From Apteryx mantelli (Eukaryota > Chordata > Aves > Apterygiformes > Apterygidae): 64,000 nucleotides of DNA. Made by a program: the position numbers and the translations under genes. Where the stretch lies: NCBI RefSeq assembly GCF_036417845.1, contig NC_090012.1, positions 1,116,001-1,180,000 on the forward strand, given 5' to 3'. Positions within the stretch are counted from its first letter, which is position 1. Every line of letters begins with the position of its first letter. Positions 21,281 through 34,000 of this stretch are shown in pieces. The notes under the pieces were generated by a model that ran no database searches, was not told the DNA's origin, and saw nothing but the letters and a program-made list of their open reading frames with translations.

Positions 21281-21336
21281 AGCGCCCGGGAGCGGCGCGG
21301 GAGCGATGCCCGGCGGGCGCCCGCCCCACGGCCGCC

Positions 21337-24300
21337 CTAGACCTTGGCGTAGTGCCGGGAGAGGTAGACGTTCTTGCCGTCGTACTCGGAGGTGGTGAGG
21401 CACTGCAGGAAGAAGTGGCCGAGGTCGTGCTTGGAGATGACGCGGGAGCCGCCGGACGTGTTCACCGTCACCGTGTAGTCGCCCGTCAGCGGCTGGTCGT
21501 CTGTGGCGGGAGAAGGCGGCTGGCCTCGTGTCCCCGAGCACCTCCCTGAGCCGCCCGGCACCCCCTGCCCCGGCAGCACCCGGCCCCCCCCCCCCCCCCC
21601 CAGCGCACCGGCGATGTGCGGCGGCATCACGGAGACGCAGTCCAGCCCCGACTCCTGCAGGATGCGGTGCATGCGGATGTGGTCCTCCGTCACCGGCTGC
21701 AGCTTGGGGGGCACCTTCTGCAGGTCCCACATGAGGAAGGCTGGGGGCGACGGAGGGGCTCAGCACCCTGGCCGGGGCCCAGGCGTCCTGGCTCCCACCG
21801 CCCCGAGGTCTTCAGAGTGTCGCCGGAAAGCAGGGGGTAGCCGGACGCCTGGGCTCCTCTCCGGGCGAAGGGCAGCGTCCCCAGTCCCCCAGGTGCCCCC
21901 GGCCTGGGGACGCTTCCCGGCGTCCTTACCCGACAGGCACACGACCACCTTCCTGATGCCGTGGGCCTTCATGGCCGCCACGATGTTCCTGGTGCCCTCG
22001 GACATCATGGTGGTGGGGCCTGGGAGCGGAGAGCGGGGGGCGCGGGGGGCCCCCCCGGCTGGGGCTCAGCTCCCCCCAGGGCAGTGGGGTCACAGGGTGG
22101 GGGGGGTCCTATGGGGCAATGGGGTCGCAGGGTGCAGGGTCCCCAGGGTGACAGGGTCCCCAAGAGTGATGGGGTCACAGGGTGCAGGGTGCAGGGTCCT
22201 CTGGGTGACAGGGACGTTCGGGGTGACAGGGTGCAGGGTCCCCAAGGAAGATGGGATTGCAGGGTGCAGGGTCCCCCGGGGCAATGGGTCGCAGGGTGGG
22301 GGGGTCCCATGGGGCAGTGGGGTCACAGGGTCGCAGGGTCCCTAAGGGTGACAGCGTTGCAGGGTGCAGGGTCCCCAGGGTGACAGGGTGCAGGGTACCC
22401 CAGGGCAATGGGGTCACAGGGTGCAGGGTCCTCTGGGTGACAGGGACGTTCAGGGTGACAGGGTGCAGGGTCCCCAAGGGTGACAGGGTTGCAGGGTGCA
22501 GGGTCCCCAGGGGCAATGGAGTCACAGGGTGGGGGGTCCCCAAGGGTGACAGGGTTGCAGGGTGCAGGGTCCCCAGGGGCAATGGAGTCACAGGGTGGGG
22601 GGTCCCCAAGGGTGACGGGGTTGCAGGGTGCAGGGTCCCCAGGGGCAGTGGGGTCGTAGGCTGCAGGGTCTCCCAGGGTGACATGGCCACAGGGTGCAGG
22701 GTCCCCCGGGGTCGGCGGGCGCCCCCAGGCGCGGTGCCCTACTCAGGTCGTTGCGGGTGCCCAGGATGATGATGACGGCGTCCTGGCCCTGCACAGCCTT
22801 GTCCACGTCGGCGGGGTTGAGCACGTCGCCCACGACCACGCGGGCCGGGCGGTGCTCGGGGGGCAGCCGCGCCGGGTCCCGCACCAGCACCGTCACGGTG
22901 TACCCTGCGGGCGAGGGGGCACCCGTGGGCGACGGCCGGCAGCCCGGACGCCTGGGCTCCCTGAGCGGGCACCCTGCACCCCCAAACCGTGCTGCTGGAA
23001 GGGACGAGGCTGGGGACAAGCAGGGTGCAGGGCGCTGGGGGGGGTCAGACCTGCACCCCCAAACCGTGCCGCTGGAGGGGACGAGGCTGGGGACAAGCAG
23101 GGTGCAGGGCGCTGGGGGGGCCGGATGCGTGCTCACACCCTGCCCCAGGCGCGGGGCGCCAACGCCAGCGGCTCCCGCGCGGATCAGGCCGGTGTCCGGT
23201 TCCTCGGCGCGGCCCACGTGACGATGAGTCAGCTCTCGCCGGCGTGACTCAGCACGGAGGCCACCCGCCCGCCCGGCGCCCACGGCGCACCCCGGGGCCC
23301 CGCGCCCTCGGCGCCGGCTCGTCGATGGGATCGGGCTGGCGAGCGGGCCAGGGCCGGCGGTGCTGAGCCTCCGGCTTCGTGTGCTGGCACTTCCCCATCC
23401 TCCCCCTTGCAGAGGGGAAGCGAGGCGCCCGGAGGGGAAGCGTTTCACCCTGGCTCACGTGCCCGCTCGCGGGCCGGGCAGGCAGGAGGGCCCAGGTGTC
23501 CTGGCACGCAGCCTGGGGCCCAGGAGTCCTCGGGCAGGCACCTCTCCAGGTGCTTCCACCTGCGCTGGGGGCACAGGGCCCCAAACCCTTTCCCACGTGT
23601 CCCTGCCGGGGGGGGGACACTGGAACACAGCCACCCCGGGGTGGAGGAAAGCAGTTCCAAGCCCGTCCCCATCCCATAGGACAGTGCTTGGGGTCGGGAC
23701 ACGGGGCAGGGGTCAGCGTCCCGCGGGCACCAGGTGCTCTGGGACCTGGGCTGTTTCCCAGGACTCAACTCCTTTGCAGAGCTGAGCATCGTCTCTGGAA
23801 AAAGGGGCTGCGTGGGGCTGCCGGGACGCTTTCTGGGACGGTCTGTGGTCAGGCAGGTTCCTGGGGGCTCTGCCTGCCCCGGACGGGCTCTTGGCTTTGC
23901 CCAGCTCCAGGCCAGGCCTCAGAGGCACGTGGTTCCCACGGACCAACCTGTGGCACCCAGCCCTGGAGCTGGGAACCTGGTTAAGCGCATTAGTAACACC
24001 TGGCTGCGAGGGGGCAGAGGCAGGAAACTCGGTGCACCCGCCTGGTGCAGGGACTGGGGGGCCGGAGCGAGGAGGATCTCCTCCGCCCCGGCTCGGACCC
24101 CGGCAGCGCTGGCCAAGAGGGGCCGGCGAGGGCCCTGCCCAGCCCGATAACAGCAGCCCGGCCTTATCGCGGGCTCCCACCTGCCGCCCGCCCGGGGCTC
24201 CTGGCCAAGAGGCTGCGCCTGCGACGCACACAAGGGTGGCAGGGCCGGGGGACGGGTGCGAGACCCCCTGCGTGCTCTGGGGCCCCGCGGGCCAGGCTCT

Positions 24301-24588
24301 GCCCCGGGGGGCTCCCGCAGCGCCTGGCCCCGGAGGCAGGGACCGCCGTGCCCACGGGAGCCCGGGGCAGAGCTCAGACTCCTGTCACCCGCCGGCCCCC
24401 CGTCGCCGAACCTGCCGGCGCTGCGGCAGCTGCAGCCGGGGCCTCGGCAGGCAGCGGAGGGGGGATTTCGGGAGGGGGATGAGGGTGCAGCCGGGCCCCC
24501 CCTTACCCGCGTCCAGCGCCTGTGCCAGCGTGGCCAGCCCGGTCATGCCGGTGGCACCGAAGATGACGATGTTCTTGCAGGTGGCCAT
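21337..24588 (-). CDS. BLVRB: BLVRB, biliverdin reductase B / flavin reductase
   Basis: Five coding exons: 24588-24507, 22904-22743, 22019-21930, 21740-21609, 21500-21337 (TAG); 209 residues against 206 in human. All phases agree. The Rossmann motif FGATGMTG lies at the N-terminus (human GATGQTG), followed by [41 protein letters not shown], the [12 protein letters not shown]-type helix, [29 protein letters not shown] and DYTVTVN...[12 protein letters not shown]. The enzyme is an NADPH-dependent cytosolic reductase of flavins, biliverdin IX-beta and some quinones, abundant in red cells. Exon 4 has an atypical GTGCGC donor, and intron 4 carries an 18-C run at 21584-21601. The gene is head-to-head with SPTBN4. 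Intron 1 carries an E-box and two antioxidant-response cores. Confidence 0.97.
22080..22705. repeat. Minisatellite in BLVRB intron 2, ~31 bp units with a ~66 bp higher-order unit
   Basis: About 18 copies of GGTGACAGGGTTGCAGGGTG / CAGGGTCCCCAGGGGCAATG. The 66-base doublet near 22470-22620 is nearly perfect. It fills almost all of the intron between exons 2 and 3 and is purine-rich on the plus strand. Confidence 0.9.
22975..23125. repeat. Tandem duplication in BLVRB intron 1, ~73 bp unit
   Basis: Two near-identical copies containing TGCACCCCCAAACCGTG, GGACGAGGCTGGGGACAAGC and AGGGTGCAGGGCGCTGGGG. Confidence 0.85.
23215..23253. promoter_or_regulatory. E-box plus two antioxidant-response/NF-E2 cores in BLVRB intron 1
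   Basis: CACGTG at 23215-23220, TGAGTCAGC at 23225-23233 and TGACTCAGC at 23245-23253. Both nonamers fit TGA(G/C)nnnGC, and the starts are 20 bases apart, about two helical turns. Confidence 0.55.
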
Positions 24589-24789
24589 GGTGGGAGCAGA
24601 GCGGAGCGGCCCCGGGCGCTGCTTCCCCGCCGGCCGGGTTGCGCCACCGCCCCGCTGCAACCGGAGCGGGGCCTCCGCTTCGCTCCACCCACGGGGCCGG
24701 GCGCCGGCGGACCGGCCCCTCGCCGCGCCCGGCCCCGCCGCGCCGGGGGAGCCGCCGAGCCCCGGGGGCCGCCGAGCCCCGGCCGCCCG

Positions 24790-25145
24790 GTGCGTGCAGC
24801 CCGATAGCTGCACCGCCGCGATGTGCACTGCGGTGACCGCACCCCCGGTGCGGGTAGCCCGCTACGTGCGCTCCCGGTGCGTGCACTGCCGGTGAATGCA
24901 CCCCGGGGATTTGCACCCCCGGTTCATGCACTCGTAGTAAACGTACCCCCAGTCCTTGCAGCCCCGGTCCGTGCACACCGGTCCGTGCACCCCCGGGATT
25001 TGCATTCCGGTCCGTGCACTCCCGATCCGTACACTCCCGGTCCTGGTACTCCCGATACACGCCGGTACGAGCATCCCCGGTCCGTGCAGCCTCGGTCCGG
25101 GCACGCCGGTACGAGCATCTCCGGTCCGTGCATCCCCGGTGCGGG
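24790..25145. repeat. Minisatellite inside the BLVRB-SPTBN4 promoter gap, ~15-16 bp unit
   Basis: About 22 degenerate copies of CCCGGTCCGTGCACC, with CpG kept in most copies. Confidence 0.8.
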
Positions 25146-25399
25146 CGAGCTGAGCACGGGGGGCGGCGGCAGCCCCCAGCCCCTCTTTGCACCGGGGAGG
25201 GGGGGGGGGGTCGCCTTGCTGCCCGGGCGCGTCCCCGCTGGGAGCCCGCGGTGGCCGCCGGCCCCCCGGCGCTGGGGGGCCCGGTGCAGCCCCGGCGGCG
25301 GGGCGGCGGCGGCAGCGCCGACCCCCGGCGTCCTGCGCGGCGGCGGGAGGGGGCCCGGCGCGGCGGCGGGATTGGCTGCCGGGGCGGCGGCGGGGCCGA

Positions 25400-25494
25400 G
25401 CCGCGGCGCGCTCCGGTGCGCAGAGACAGCCGGGCCCGGGCGGCGCCGCGGCGGCCCCGGCAGCGCAGCGCAGCGCGCCGCGCCCGCCGGCACG
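25400..25494 (+). other. SPTBN4: Noncoding first exon of SPTBN4 (3' end defined, 5' end approximate)
   Basis: CCGGCACG is followed by the strong donor GTGAGTCC at 25495. The next acceptor with an in-frame ATG is at 27987. The start of this exon is not visible and 25400 is approximate. Confidence 0.5.
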
Positions 25495-25734
25495 GTGAGT
25501 CCCGGCCCCGCGACCGGGATGCGGCCCCGGCCCCGGCCCCGCCGCCGCGTCGTCGGGTTCTCCCCCCCCCGGCCCCGGGGCCCGGGCGGCGGGTGCGGAC
25601 GTGCCGGCGGGGGCCACTCCCGGCGCCCTCCCGGTGCCGCGCCCGGCCGAGCCCCGCGGCCGCGGCAGCCCCGGCGCGGCGGGGAGCAGGCCCGGGCGGC
25701 CGCGGGGTCCCTCAAGGTGACCGCCGGGAGGGAC

Positions 25735-26420
25735 GGATGCTGCTGCTCCGGGGGGGCTGCATGGGATGCTCCGGGGGGGTTATTGCATGGGGTGCTCGGG
25801 GGAGCTGTAGGGGGTGCTCTGGGGGGGGGGTTGCATGGGATGCTCGGGAGGCTGCCGGGGATGCTCGGGGGGGGGGTGGCAGGGGATGCTCGGGGGGGGC
25901 TGCATGGGGCTGCCAGGGATGCTCTGGGGGGGTTGTAGGGGATGCTTGGGCAGGGGGGGCTGCGTGGGATGCTCTGGAGGGCCTGCATGGGATGCTTAGG
26001 GGGGCTGCAGGGAATGCTCGGAGGGGGGTTGCATGGGGATGCAGGGGATGCTCTGGGGGGTTGTTGTAGGGGTGCTCCGGGGGGTTCTTGCATGGGATGC
26101 TCTGGGGGGGTTGCATGGGGATGCTGGGGATGCTCTGAGGGGCTGCAGGGGATGCTCCAGGGGAGTTGCATGGGGCTGCCGGGGATGCCTGGCAGGGTTG
26201 CATGGGGTTGCAGGAGATGCTCTGGGGCATTGCAGGGGATGCCCTGGGGAGACTGCCGGGGTTCTCGGGGGCGGGGGGGGTGCACGGGATGCATGGGGGG
26301 CTTTGGGGGATGCTCTGGGGGGGGTGCAGGGGATGCTGTGGGGGGCTGCAGGGGATGTCTCAGGGGGCTTCAGGGGATGCTCTGGGGGCTACCAGAGATG
26401 CTGTGGGGGCAGGACATGGA
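25735..26420. repeat. G-rich minisatellite in SPTBN4 intron 1, ~25-30 bp unit
   Basis: About 25 copies of GGGATGCTCGGGGGGGCTGCAT with variants. Runs of 4-9 G every 25 bases give strong potential for G-quadruplex and R-loop formation just downstream of the promoter. Confidence 0.85.
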
Positions 26421-27987
26421 GGGGGTCTCAGGGCTGCCCCTGGCTCACAGGGCTGCAGCAGAACCAGCGGCACTGGGTGGAGACAGCGGCGAAGCCCAGG
26501 GGTCCTGGGGACCCCAACCCGAGACCTGAGGTTCCCCCTGCCCCTCACCCCGCTGTGCATCACCTTCTCCCCCACCGCGGGTGTTTTCAGGAGGGGGGGG
26601 ATGAGCAAACAAGTGTTCGGGAGAGCGGGTGCACATGTGTGCAGCTGACGCGCAGGTGGTGCATCTGTGAACCTGCGTTTTGCTGGCGTGTGAGATGGAT
26701 TCCTGCAGCCTCCCAAGGGTTAATCCCTGGGGCCCGGAGGGACCGTGCTCCTCTCTCCGTGGGGCTCATCTGTCCCCGGTGGGGCAGAGGGATTCCCCGG
26801 GATGCCCCATGCAGACACCCCGGGCGAGCGCACAGCACGGCTCTGCGTCCTGCTGTCCGTCCTGCCCTGTCCATGGTATTTCAGGCTCTTTGGCTCTTGC
26901 TCCCGTGCTCAAGGCTTTGCTAAGGCCTGGGAGAGGCATCGTTGCTCGGCCTCGGCCACAACCAACATGCCGTTGTGCAAACCTGCATTCGGCCCTGCGG
27001 CCGTGCATGCTGCCCCGGCGCGCGCAGCCCCAGCATGTCCTTGCAGCCGGAGGGGCCGTCGCAGCCCCGAGATGCCGCGCTCGAGCACGGTGCAAGGCTG
27101 CTGGCATGGGCGCAGGTCGGGCAAGGGGGACCTTCAGGAGGGCGCTTCATCCCCCCCCCCCCTTTCTGCTGGGTCCTGGAGGGGGCTGCACAGCCAGGAA
27201 GGCTGCAGGGCTCAGCCCCGCTGCCCCCGCACCAGGGAGCGCACACAGGTTCAGCCCGTGTCTCCTTGCACTGACGCAGCCCATTGCAAAAGGTGCATTC
27301 CCCGTCCGGTATGGAGACCGGGTCAAGCAGGCTGGATCCAGCTCTGGATGATGGGAGCAAGTCTCTGCTCTGAGCATTGCTTCGCAGGGCAGGGGCATCC
27401 CAGCTCCCGGCCTTGCAGCGTGAGCTGAACAGCTCCCATGGCCCCACGGCCAGGCTGGGATCACTGGTACGGGGCTGGTGGTCCCTGGGGGGCATCGCGG
27501 CTGAGCCGTGCCAAAGCCAAGCAGCCCTGTGGACGGGGTGCTGGGGACGGGCAAAGTGGGCGAGCGGCTCCGGAGCGCCCAGCTCCTCCCTGTACACACA
27601 TGTGTGTGCACACGCATGCTCCGGCTCACGCGGGCCCTCGCTCACCTGCCGGAGCGGTTCGGAAGAGCCCGAGCCACCGTCATGAGCGGAGCCGGGAGTG
27701 AGCACGATACGAGCTCTTTGTGCATGCAAGGCCTGGGACTGAACGTGCACCTTGCACCGGTCCGTGCAAGCACCCGCTCGCAAAACTCCCAGCTCCCTCT
27801 TGCTGGGGAGAACCGAGGCGTGGGAGGGTGTTTTGGAGCTGGGCGCTGGGCGCTTGCACCCCCGGCGAGGCCCCTCAGCGCGCGGTGGCATCTCGGCGCG
27901 GGTCGGGTTGCGCCTCTTTGTCTCCGGCGTCGCCGTGCGCCCTGGCCGTGCCCGGCGGCGCGGTGCCGACGGCTGCTGTGCCCTCAG
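26421..27987. other. Rest of SPTBN4 intron 1, no gene recognised
   Basis: Mixed sequence without clear repeats or exons. It ends with acceptor GTGCCCTCAG at 27987. Confidence 0.4.
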
Positions 27988-28001
27988 CCCGCGTCCTCCC
28001 G

Positions 28002-31000
28002 ATGGCGGCCGTGGCGGCCGAGCTGGACAACATGGACGTGCAGCAGCAGAACAACAACAGCGCCTGGGAGAGCCCCGACCCCCGGGGCTGGGACGATGCC
28101 GCCGCCACCGCCAAGCTCTTCGAGTGCTCCCGCATCAAAGCCCTGGCCGGTACGTCCGGCTCCGTCCGTCTTCACCAGCCCCCGGCCCGCAGGGAGGGTT
28201 GTGGGGCAGAGCGCGGCGGGGGGCCGGGAGCCTGGACTCCTGGGCCCTCCCCTGGCCCCGGGGCCGGGGCTGAGCCGGCCGCCTTGCCCCGCAGACGAGC
28301 GGGACGCCGTGCAGAAGAAAACCTTCACCAAGTGGGTGAACTCGCACCTGGCCCGCGTGTCCTGCCGCATCACCGACCTCTACGCGGACCTGCGGGACGG
28401 CTACGTGCTCACCCGGCTCCTGGAGGTGCTCTCGGGGGAGCAGCTGGTAAGCGGCCGCCCGCATCCACTCCGGGCTCTGTGCACCAGCCCCGAGGGAGCT
28501 GGGACACTCCGGGTGGAGAGGGGTCCGGGGGCACCTGGGTCCCTGCTGCTCCCTGCCCCGGGAGGGCTTGCAGGGCTGTCGGGGCCGCAGTGCCGCTGCT
28601 TCCCGGTGTCGCCGGCAGCCCAAGCCGACACGGGGCCGGATGCGGATCCACTCCCTGGAGAACGTGGACAAGGCGCTGCAGTTCCTCAAGGAGCAGCGGG
28701 TGCACCTGGAGAACGTGGGCTCCCATGACATCGTGGACGGCAACCACCGCCTCACCCTCGGCCTCATCTGGACCATCATCCTCCGCTTTCAGGTAGCGGC
28801 GCCGGCGGGAGGCGGCGCGGGGGCCGGGCCCCGCTGGGACCGCCGTGCGGCAGTGCCTCTCCGCTTTCCCCAGATCCAGGTGATCAAAATCAAGACCGAG
28901 GACAACCGGGAGACGCGCTCGGCCAAGGACGCGCTGCTGCTCTGGTGCCAGATGAAGACGGCGGGGTGAGCAGGGTGCCGGTGGCGGTGGCGCTCGCCCC
29001 GCGTGCCGGGACGGTCGGCCGCATCCCGGCGTTCCTCGGCCCTGGGAGCCGGCCGCCCCAGTGACCCCCGTCTCCCCGCAGGTACCCGGAGGTGAACATC
29101 CAAAACTTCACCACCAGCTGGAGGGACGGGCTGGCCTTCAACGCGCTCATCCACAAGCACAGGTCCGGCACGGCGCGGAGGGGGCGGCGGGATGGGGCAG
29201 GGGGTCGCCCGGACGCCTGGGTCCCTCCCCGGCCTCGCTGGGTTGGGGGGACCGACCGCCCCATCAGGCGCTGCCGTGTCCCACCGGCAGGCCGGACCTC
29301 ATCGACTTCCACAAGCTGACCAAGTCCAACGCCACCTACAACCTGCAGCAAGCCTTCAACACGGCCGAGCAGCAGCTGGGGCTCAGCAAGCTGCTGGACC
29401 CCGAGGGTAGGGACGCGGCGGGGCGCTTTGGGGGCCCAGCCGGAGCTGGGGGCTCGGGGTCTGAAGCGTTGCTGCCCGGCAGACGTCAACATGGAGGACC
29501 CCGATGAGAAGTCCATCATCACCTACGTGGTGTCCTTCTACCACTACTTCTCCAAGATGAAGGCGCTGGCCGTGGAGGGGAAGCGCATCGGGAAGGTGGG
29601 TGAGCGCCGGCCCCTTCCTCCGGCGCCGTGGGGCAAGCGGGGCCCATCCGCCCCGCAGAGCCCAGCCCCTGCCCTGCTCCATCCCTCCCGCCACAGCCGG
29701 ATCCCTCCCGGCAGCCCAGCCCGGATTGCTGCTATTTTAAGCCCATCGGCTCGGCTGGCTCCTGGCATCAGGCTGCCTCGAGGCAGCGATTCCCTGTGTG
29801 CGGCGGGGTGGGGGGGAGTGCAAGGAAGGGTGCAGTGCCTGGCGTGCGCCTGGCTGCCGAGCGGTGCCCGCCCTGGGCACCTGCATCAGGGGGGCTTGCT
29901 GGGGGGGCTGCGGGATGCACCCCTGAGCCGTGCACGGCCGCTTGGGGGGGGGTGGGATGCACCCCTGAGCTGTGCACAGTTGCTCAAGGGATGTGGGCTG
30001 CATCCCTGAGCCGTGCACGGTCCCTTGGGGGGACGCGGGCTGCACCCCTGAGCCGTGCACGGTCCCTTGGGGGGACGCGGGCTGCATCCCTGAGCCGTGC
30101 ACGGTCCCTTGGGGGGACGCGGGCTGCACCCCTGAGCCGTGCACAGTTGCTCAAGGGATGTGGGCTGCATCCCTGAGCCATGCACAGTCCCTTGGGGGGT
30201 GGGATGCACCCTTGAGCCATGCATGGTCCCTTGGGGGCCGTGTGCTGCACCCCTGAGCCGTGCACAGTTGCTTTGGGGTGGTGGCTGCCCCCCCCGAGCT
30301 GCGCTCGCGCCGCCCCCCCAGGTGCTGGACCAGGCCATGGAGATCGAAGCCATCATCGAGCGCTACGAGGCGCTGGCGGCCGAGCTGCTGGCGTGGATCC
30401 AGCACACCATCACCATCATCAGCAACCAGAAGTTCGCCAACTCCCTGGCCGGGGTCCAGCAGCAGCTCCAAGCCTTTACCGCCTTCTGCACCCTGGAGAA
30501 ACCCGTCAAGTGAGCGGGAACGGCCGGCGCGGAGCACGGCGCAGTCCTGGCGCCTCCCGGGCGCTGGCGGCTCGGGGTCGGGTTCGCAGGGCTCCCGCGG
30601 GGGCCGGTGCCGGTGCCGACCGGGGGCTCTGGTCCCGCAGGTTCCAGGAGAAGGGGAACCTGGAGGTGCTGCTCTTCACCATCCAGAGCAAGCTGCGGGC
30701 CAACAACCGCAAGCTCTACGTGCCCAGCGAGGGGAAGAGCATCTCCGACATCAACAAGGTGCTGCTGGGAGCGGGGCCAGGCGTCTCCCGAAAGGCTGAG
30801 GCGAGGCGCTGCGTCCCTCGCCGCCGTGGGGATGCTGCGGTGAAACGAGCTGGTTGGGCCTCAGCGGGACGGGGTAGAGGCCCCGCGGGACGGGGCATCC
30901 GGGGGCCCCTCTCCGAGCCCGGCTCTTGCCCCGCAGGCCTGGACCTGCCTGGAGAAGGCCGAGCACGAGCGGGAAGTGTCCCTGCGCAACGAGCTCATCC

Positions 31001-34000
31001 GGCAGGAGAAGCTGGAGCTCCTGGCCCAGCGCTTCGACCACAAGGCCGCGATGCGGGAGACGTGGCTGAACGAGAACCAGCGCCTGGTGTCGCAGGTGGG
31101 CTGGGGGCCTTGGCGGGCCCCTGCCCCGGGCCAGGACGCCTGGGTCCCCTCCCCGGCTCGGGGAGGGTGATGGGACCTTCCCGGGGTTCAGGACTCCTGG
31201 GTTCCTACCTCCGTCCACCCTGCCCAACACCACTGTCTCCTTCATCCCCAGGACAACTTCGGCTACGATCTGCCAGCGGTGGAGGCCGCCATGAAGAAGC
31301 ACGAGGCCATCGAGGCCGACATCTCCTCCTACCAGGAGCGCATCCAGGTGGTGGTGGAGCTGGCCCTGGAGATGGAGTCCGAGGGCTACTACGACACCAA
31401 GCGCATCAGCGCCCAGAAGGACAACATCCTGCGGCAGTGGGGGCTGCTGACCGAGCTGGTCCGCGCCCGCCGGGCTCGCCTCGAGCAGAACCTGGCCCTC
31501 CAGAAGATCTTCCAGGAGATGGTCTACATGATCGACTGGATGGAGGAGATGCAGGTAGGGCCGGGGGCACGCAGGGTCCCACGAGGAGGACGGGGGGTCC
31601 CTGGCAGTGCCGGGCAGCTCTGGACCCTGCCACCTCATCCCCCTTCCCCAGGTGCTGCTGGTCTCCAAGGATTTTGGGAAGCACCTGCTGGAGGTGGAGG
31701 ACCTGCTGCAGAAGCACGGGCTGCTGGAGGCCGACATCTCCGCGCAGACCGAGCGGGTGCAGGCGCTCAACGCCGCCGCCCTCAAGTTCTCGGAGCTGGA
31801 GGGTAACGTGGGGCACCGTGGCCAGGGGCCGGCTGGGCACGGGGGCCCCCGTGCACCTGGGGGGCACCGGAGGGGTTGAAGGGGGCTTCGGGGCGCTGCA
31901 GACCCTCCCTGCTAAGAGCTGGTTCCCCCGGCGCAGGCTACCAGCCCTGCGACCCCCAGATCATCTGCAACCGGGTGAACCACGTCCAGACGTGCCTGGA
32001 GGAGCTGGGGGAGCTGGCGGGCAAGAGGCGCAAGGAGCTGGAGGACTCCCGCCAGCTCTGGGCCTTCTTCCAGGAGATGGAGGAGGCCGAGGCGTGGATC
32101 CGCGAGAAGGAGCAGATCCTGGCCGCCAAGACGTGCGGCCGGGACCTGAGCAGCGTGCTGACGCTGACCAGCAAGCACAAGACGATGCTGGGCGAGCTGG
32201 GCAGCCGGCGGGCGCTGCTGCACCAGACCATGAAGCGGGGGGAGCAGATCCTGGCCAAGAAGCGCTTCAGCCCCAGTGGGATCCAGGAGAAGATCCGGGA
32301 AGTGCGCCTGCGCTGGAAGAAGCTGGAGGAGGTGACGGGGCTGCACCAGCAGCGGCTGCAGGAGGCCCTGAACTTCTTCCAGTTCAGCGCCGAGACGGAC
32401 GACCTGGTGGCCTGGCTGCAGGACACCTACCGCATCGTGTCCAGCGACGACTTCGGCCACGACGACTACTCCACCCAGGCGCTGCTGCGGAAGCACCGGG
32501 CCGTGGTGGAGGAGGTGGAGAAGCACCGGGCGGCCGTGCTGGCCCTCCGCAAGCAGCTGGCGCTGCTGGCGCCCGAGCACCAGCAGGGCGTCGACGTGCA
32601 GATCCGCATCGTGGAAGTGGAGCAGCTCTACGGGGAGGTGGCCGAGGTGGCCGTGCTGCGGCAGCAGTGGCTGCAGGACGCCCTGGCCGTCTACCGCATG
32701 TTCAGCGAGGTGCACGCCTGCGAGGTCTGGATCGACGAGAAGGAGCAGTGGCTGGAGAAGATGGAGGTGCCGGAGGAGCTGGACGACGTCGAGGTGGTGC
32801 AGCACAGGTGCGGGGAGGGGGACGGGGACGGACGCCTGGGTCCCGCACCGCCTCGGGCACCTCCCCGACCGCCCCGCAGGCGCCTCACGTGCCTTCCCCA
32901 CTGTGCCCAGGTTCGAGAGCCTGGACCAGGAGATGAACAGCGTCATGGGCCGGATCCTGGACGTGAACCAAGTGGTGCAGCAGCTGGTGGAGGGAGGCCA
33001 CCCCAGCGCGGATGAGGTCCGCTCCTGCCAGGACCACCTCAACAGCAGGTACCGCCGCTCCCAGCCATTGGGAACCGCGCGGGACGTCCCTGTGGGTGCA
33101 AGGGCCTGAGGGTGGATGTATCCGAGCTGGACCCCATCCCGGCACGGGGAGCCACGTGGGCATGTCCCAGCGCCGTCCCCATCCATCCCCAGGTGGAACC
33201 GGGTGGTGGAGCTGGTGGAGCGCAAGAAGGAGCAGCTGGGCGCCGTCCTCAAGATCCAGAACTACCTGCTGGAGTGCAGCGAGATCAAGGCGCAAGTGCG
33301 GGAGAAGCGGAAAGCCATCGAGGCGACGCAGTCGGGCGGCAGCGACCTGGGCGGCGTGCTGGCCTTGCAGCGGCGCCTCTCCACCATGGAGGCAGCCCTG
33401 GTGGTGCTGGAGCCGCGGCTGGTGGAGCTGCAGCAGGAGGGCGAAGTGCTGGCGGCCGCCCACCCGGCGCGGGCCCTGGAGATCCTGCTGCCCTTCGAGC
33501 AGATCAGCGAGGAGTGGGAGGCGCTGAAGCGGGCGCTGCAGGGCTGCGAGGACTCGCTCACCGTGGCCGGCCGCTTGCAGCAGTTCATCCAGGACCTGGA
33601 CAACTTCCTCACCTGGCTGGTGAAGACGCAGGCGGCCGTGGCCGCCGAGGAGGTGCCCAGCAGCCTGGCCGACGCCGAGCAGCTGCTGAGCCAGCACGCG
33701 GCCCTCAAGGAGGAGATCAACGGCTACGAGGAGGACTACGCCAAGATCCAGGCGGTCAGCGACCTGCTGGCGCTGGAGGAGACGGAGATCCCCTACCTCT
33801 CGCTCCAGCAGTGGCTGCAGAAGCTGGACGCCGGCTGGAACAAGCTGCTGCAGACCTGGGAGACGCGCCGGGAGGTGCTGGTCCAGTCGCACGTCTTCCA
33901 CCTCTTCCTCAGGGACGTCAAGCAGTGCGAAGCCTGCCTGTACAACCAGGTAACGCTGGCCCCGGCACGGTGCCGCCACCGCGCGCGTGTCCCGAGCGTC

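Larger units (their letters stand above)
24589..25494. promoter_or_regulatory. Shared head-to-head promoter interval of BLVRB (-) and SPTBN4 (+)
   Basis: 906 bases separate the BLVRB ATG from the first SPTBN4 donor. Both flanks are CpG-dense; the middle (about 24790-25145) is a minisatellite. No TATA box is seen. A bidirectional CpG-island arrangement is inferred from geometry. Confidence 0.5.

Noticed and set aside
22005-22769. Pro/His/Thr-rich and Gly/Val-rich frames
   Set aside because: Translations of the BLVRB intron 2 minisatellite.
25712-26529. Gly/Cys/Met-rich and Pro/Ser-rich long frames
   Set aside because: Translations of the G-rich SPTBN4 intron 1 minisatellite.
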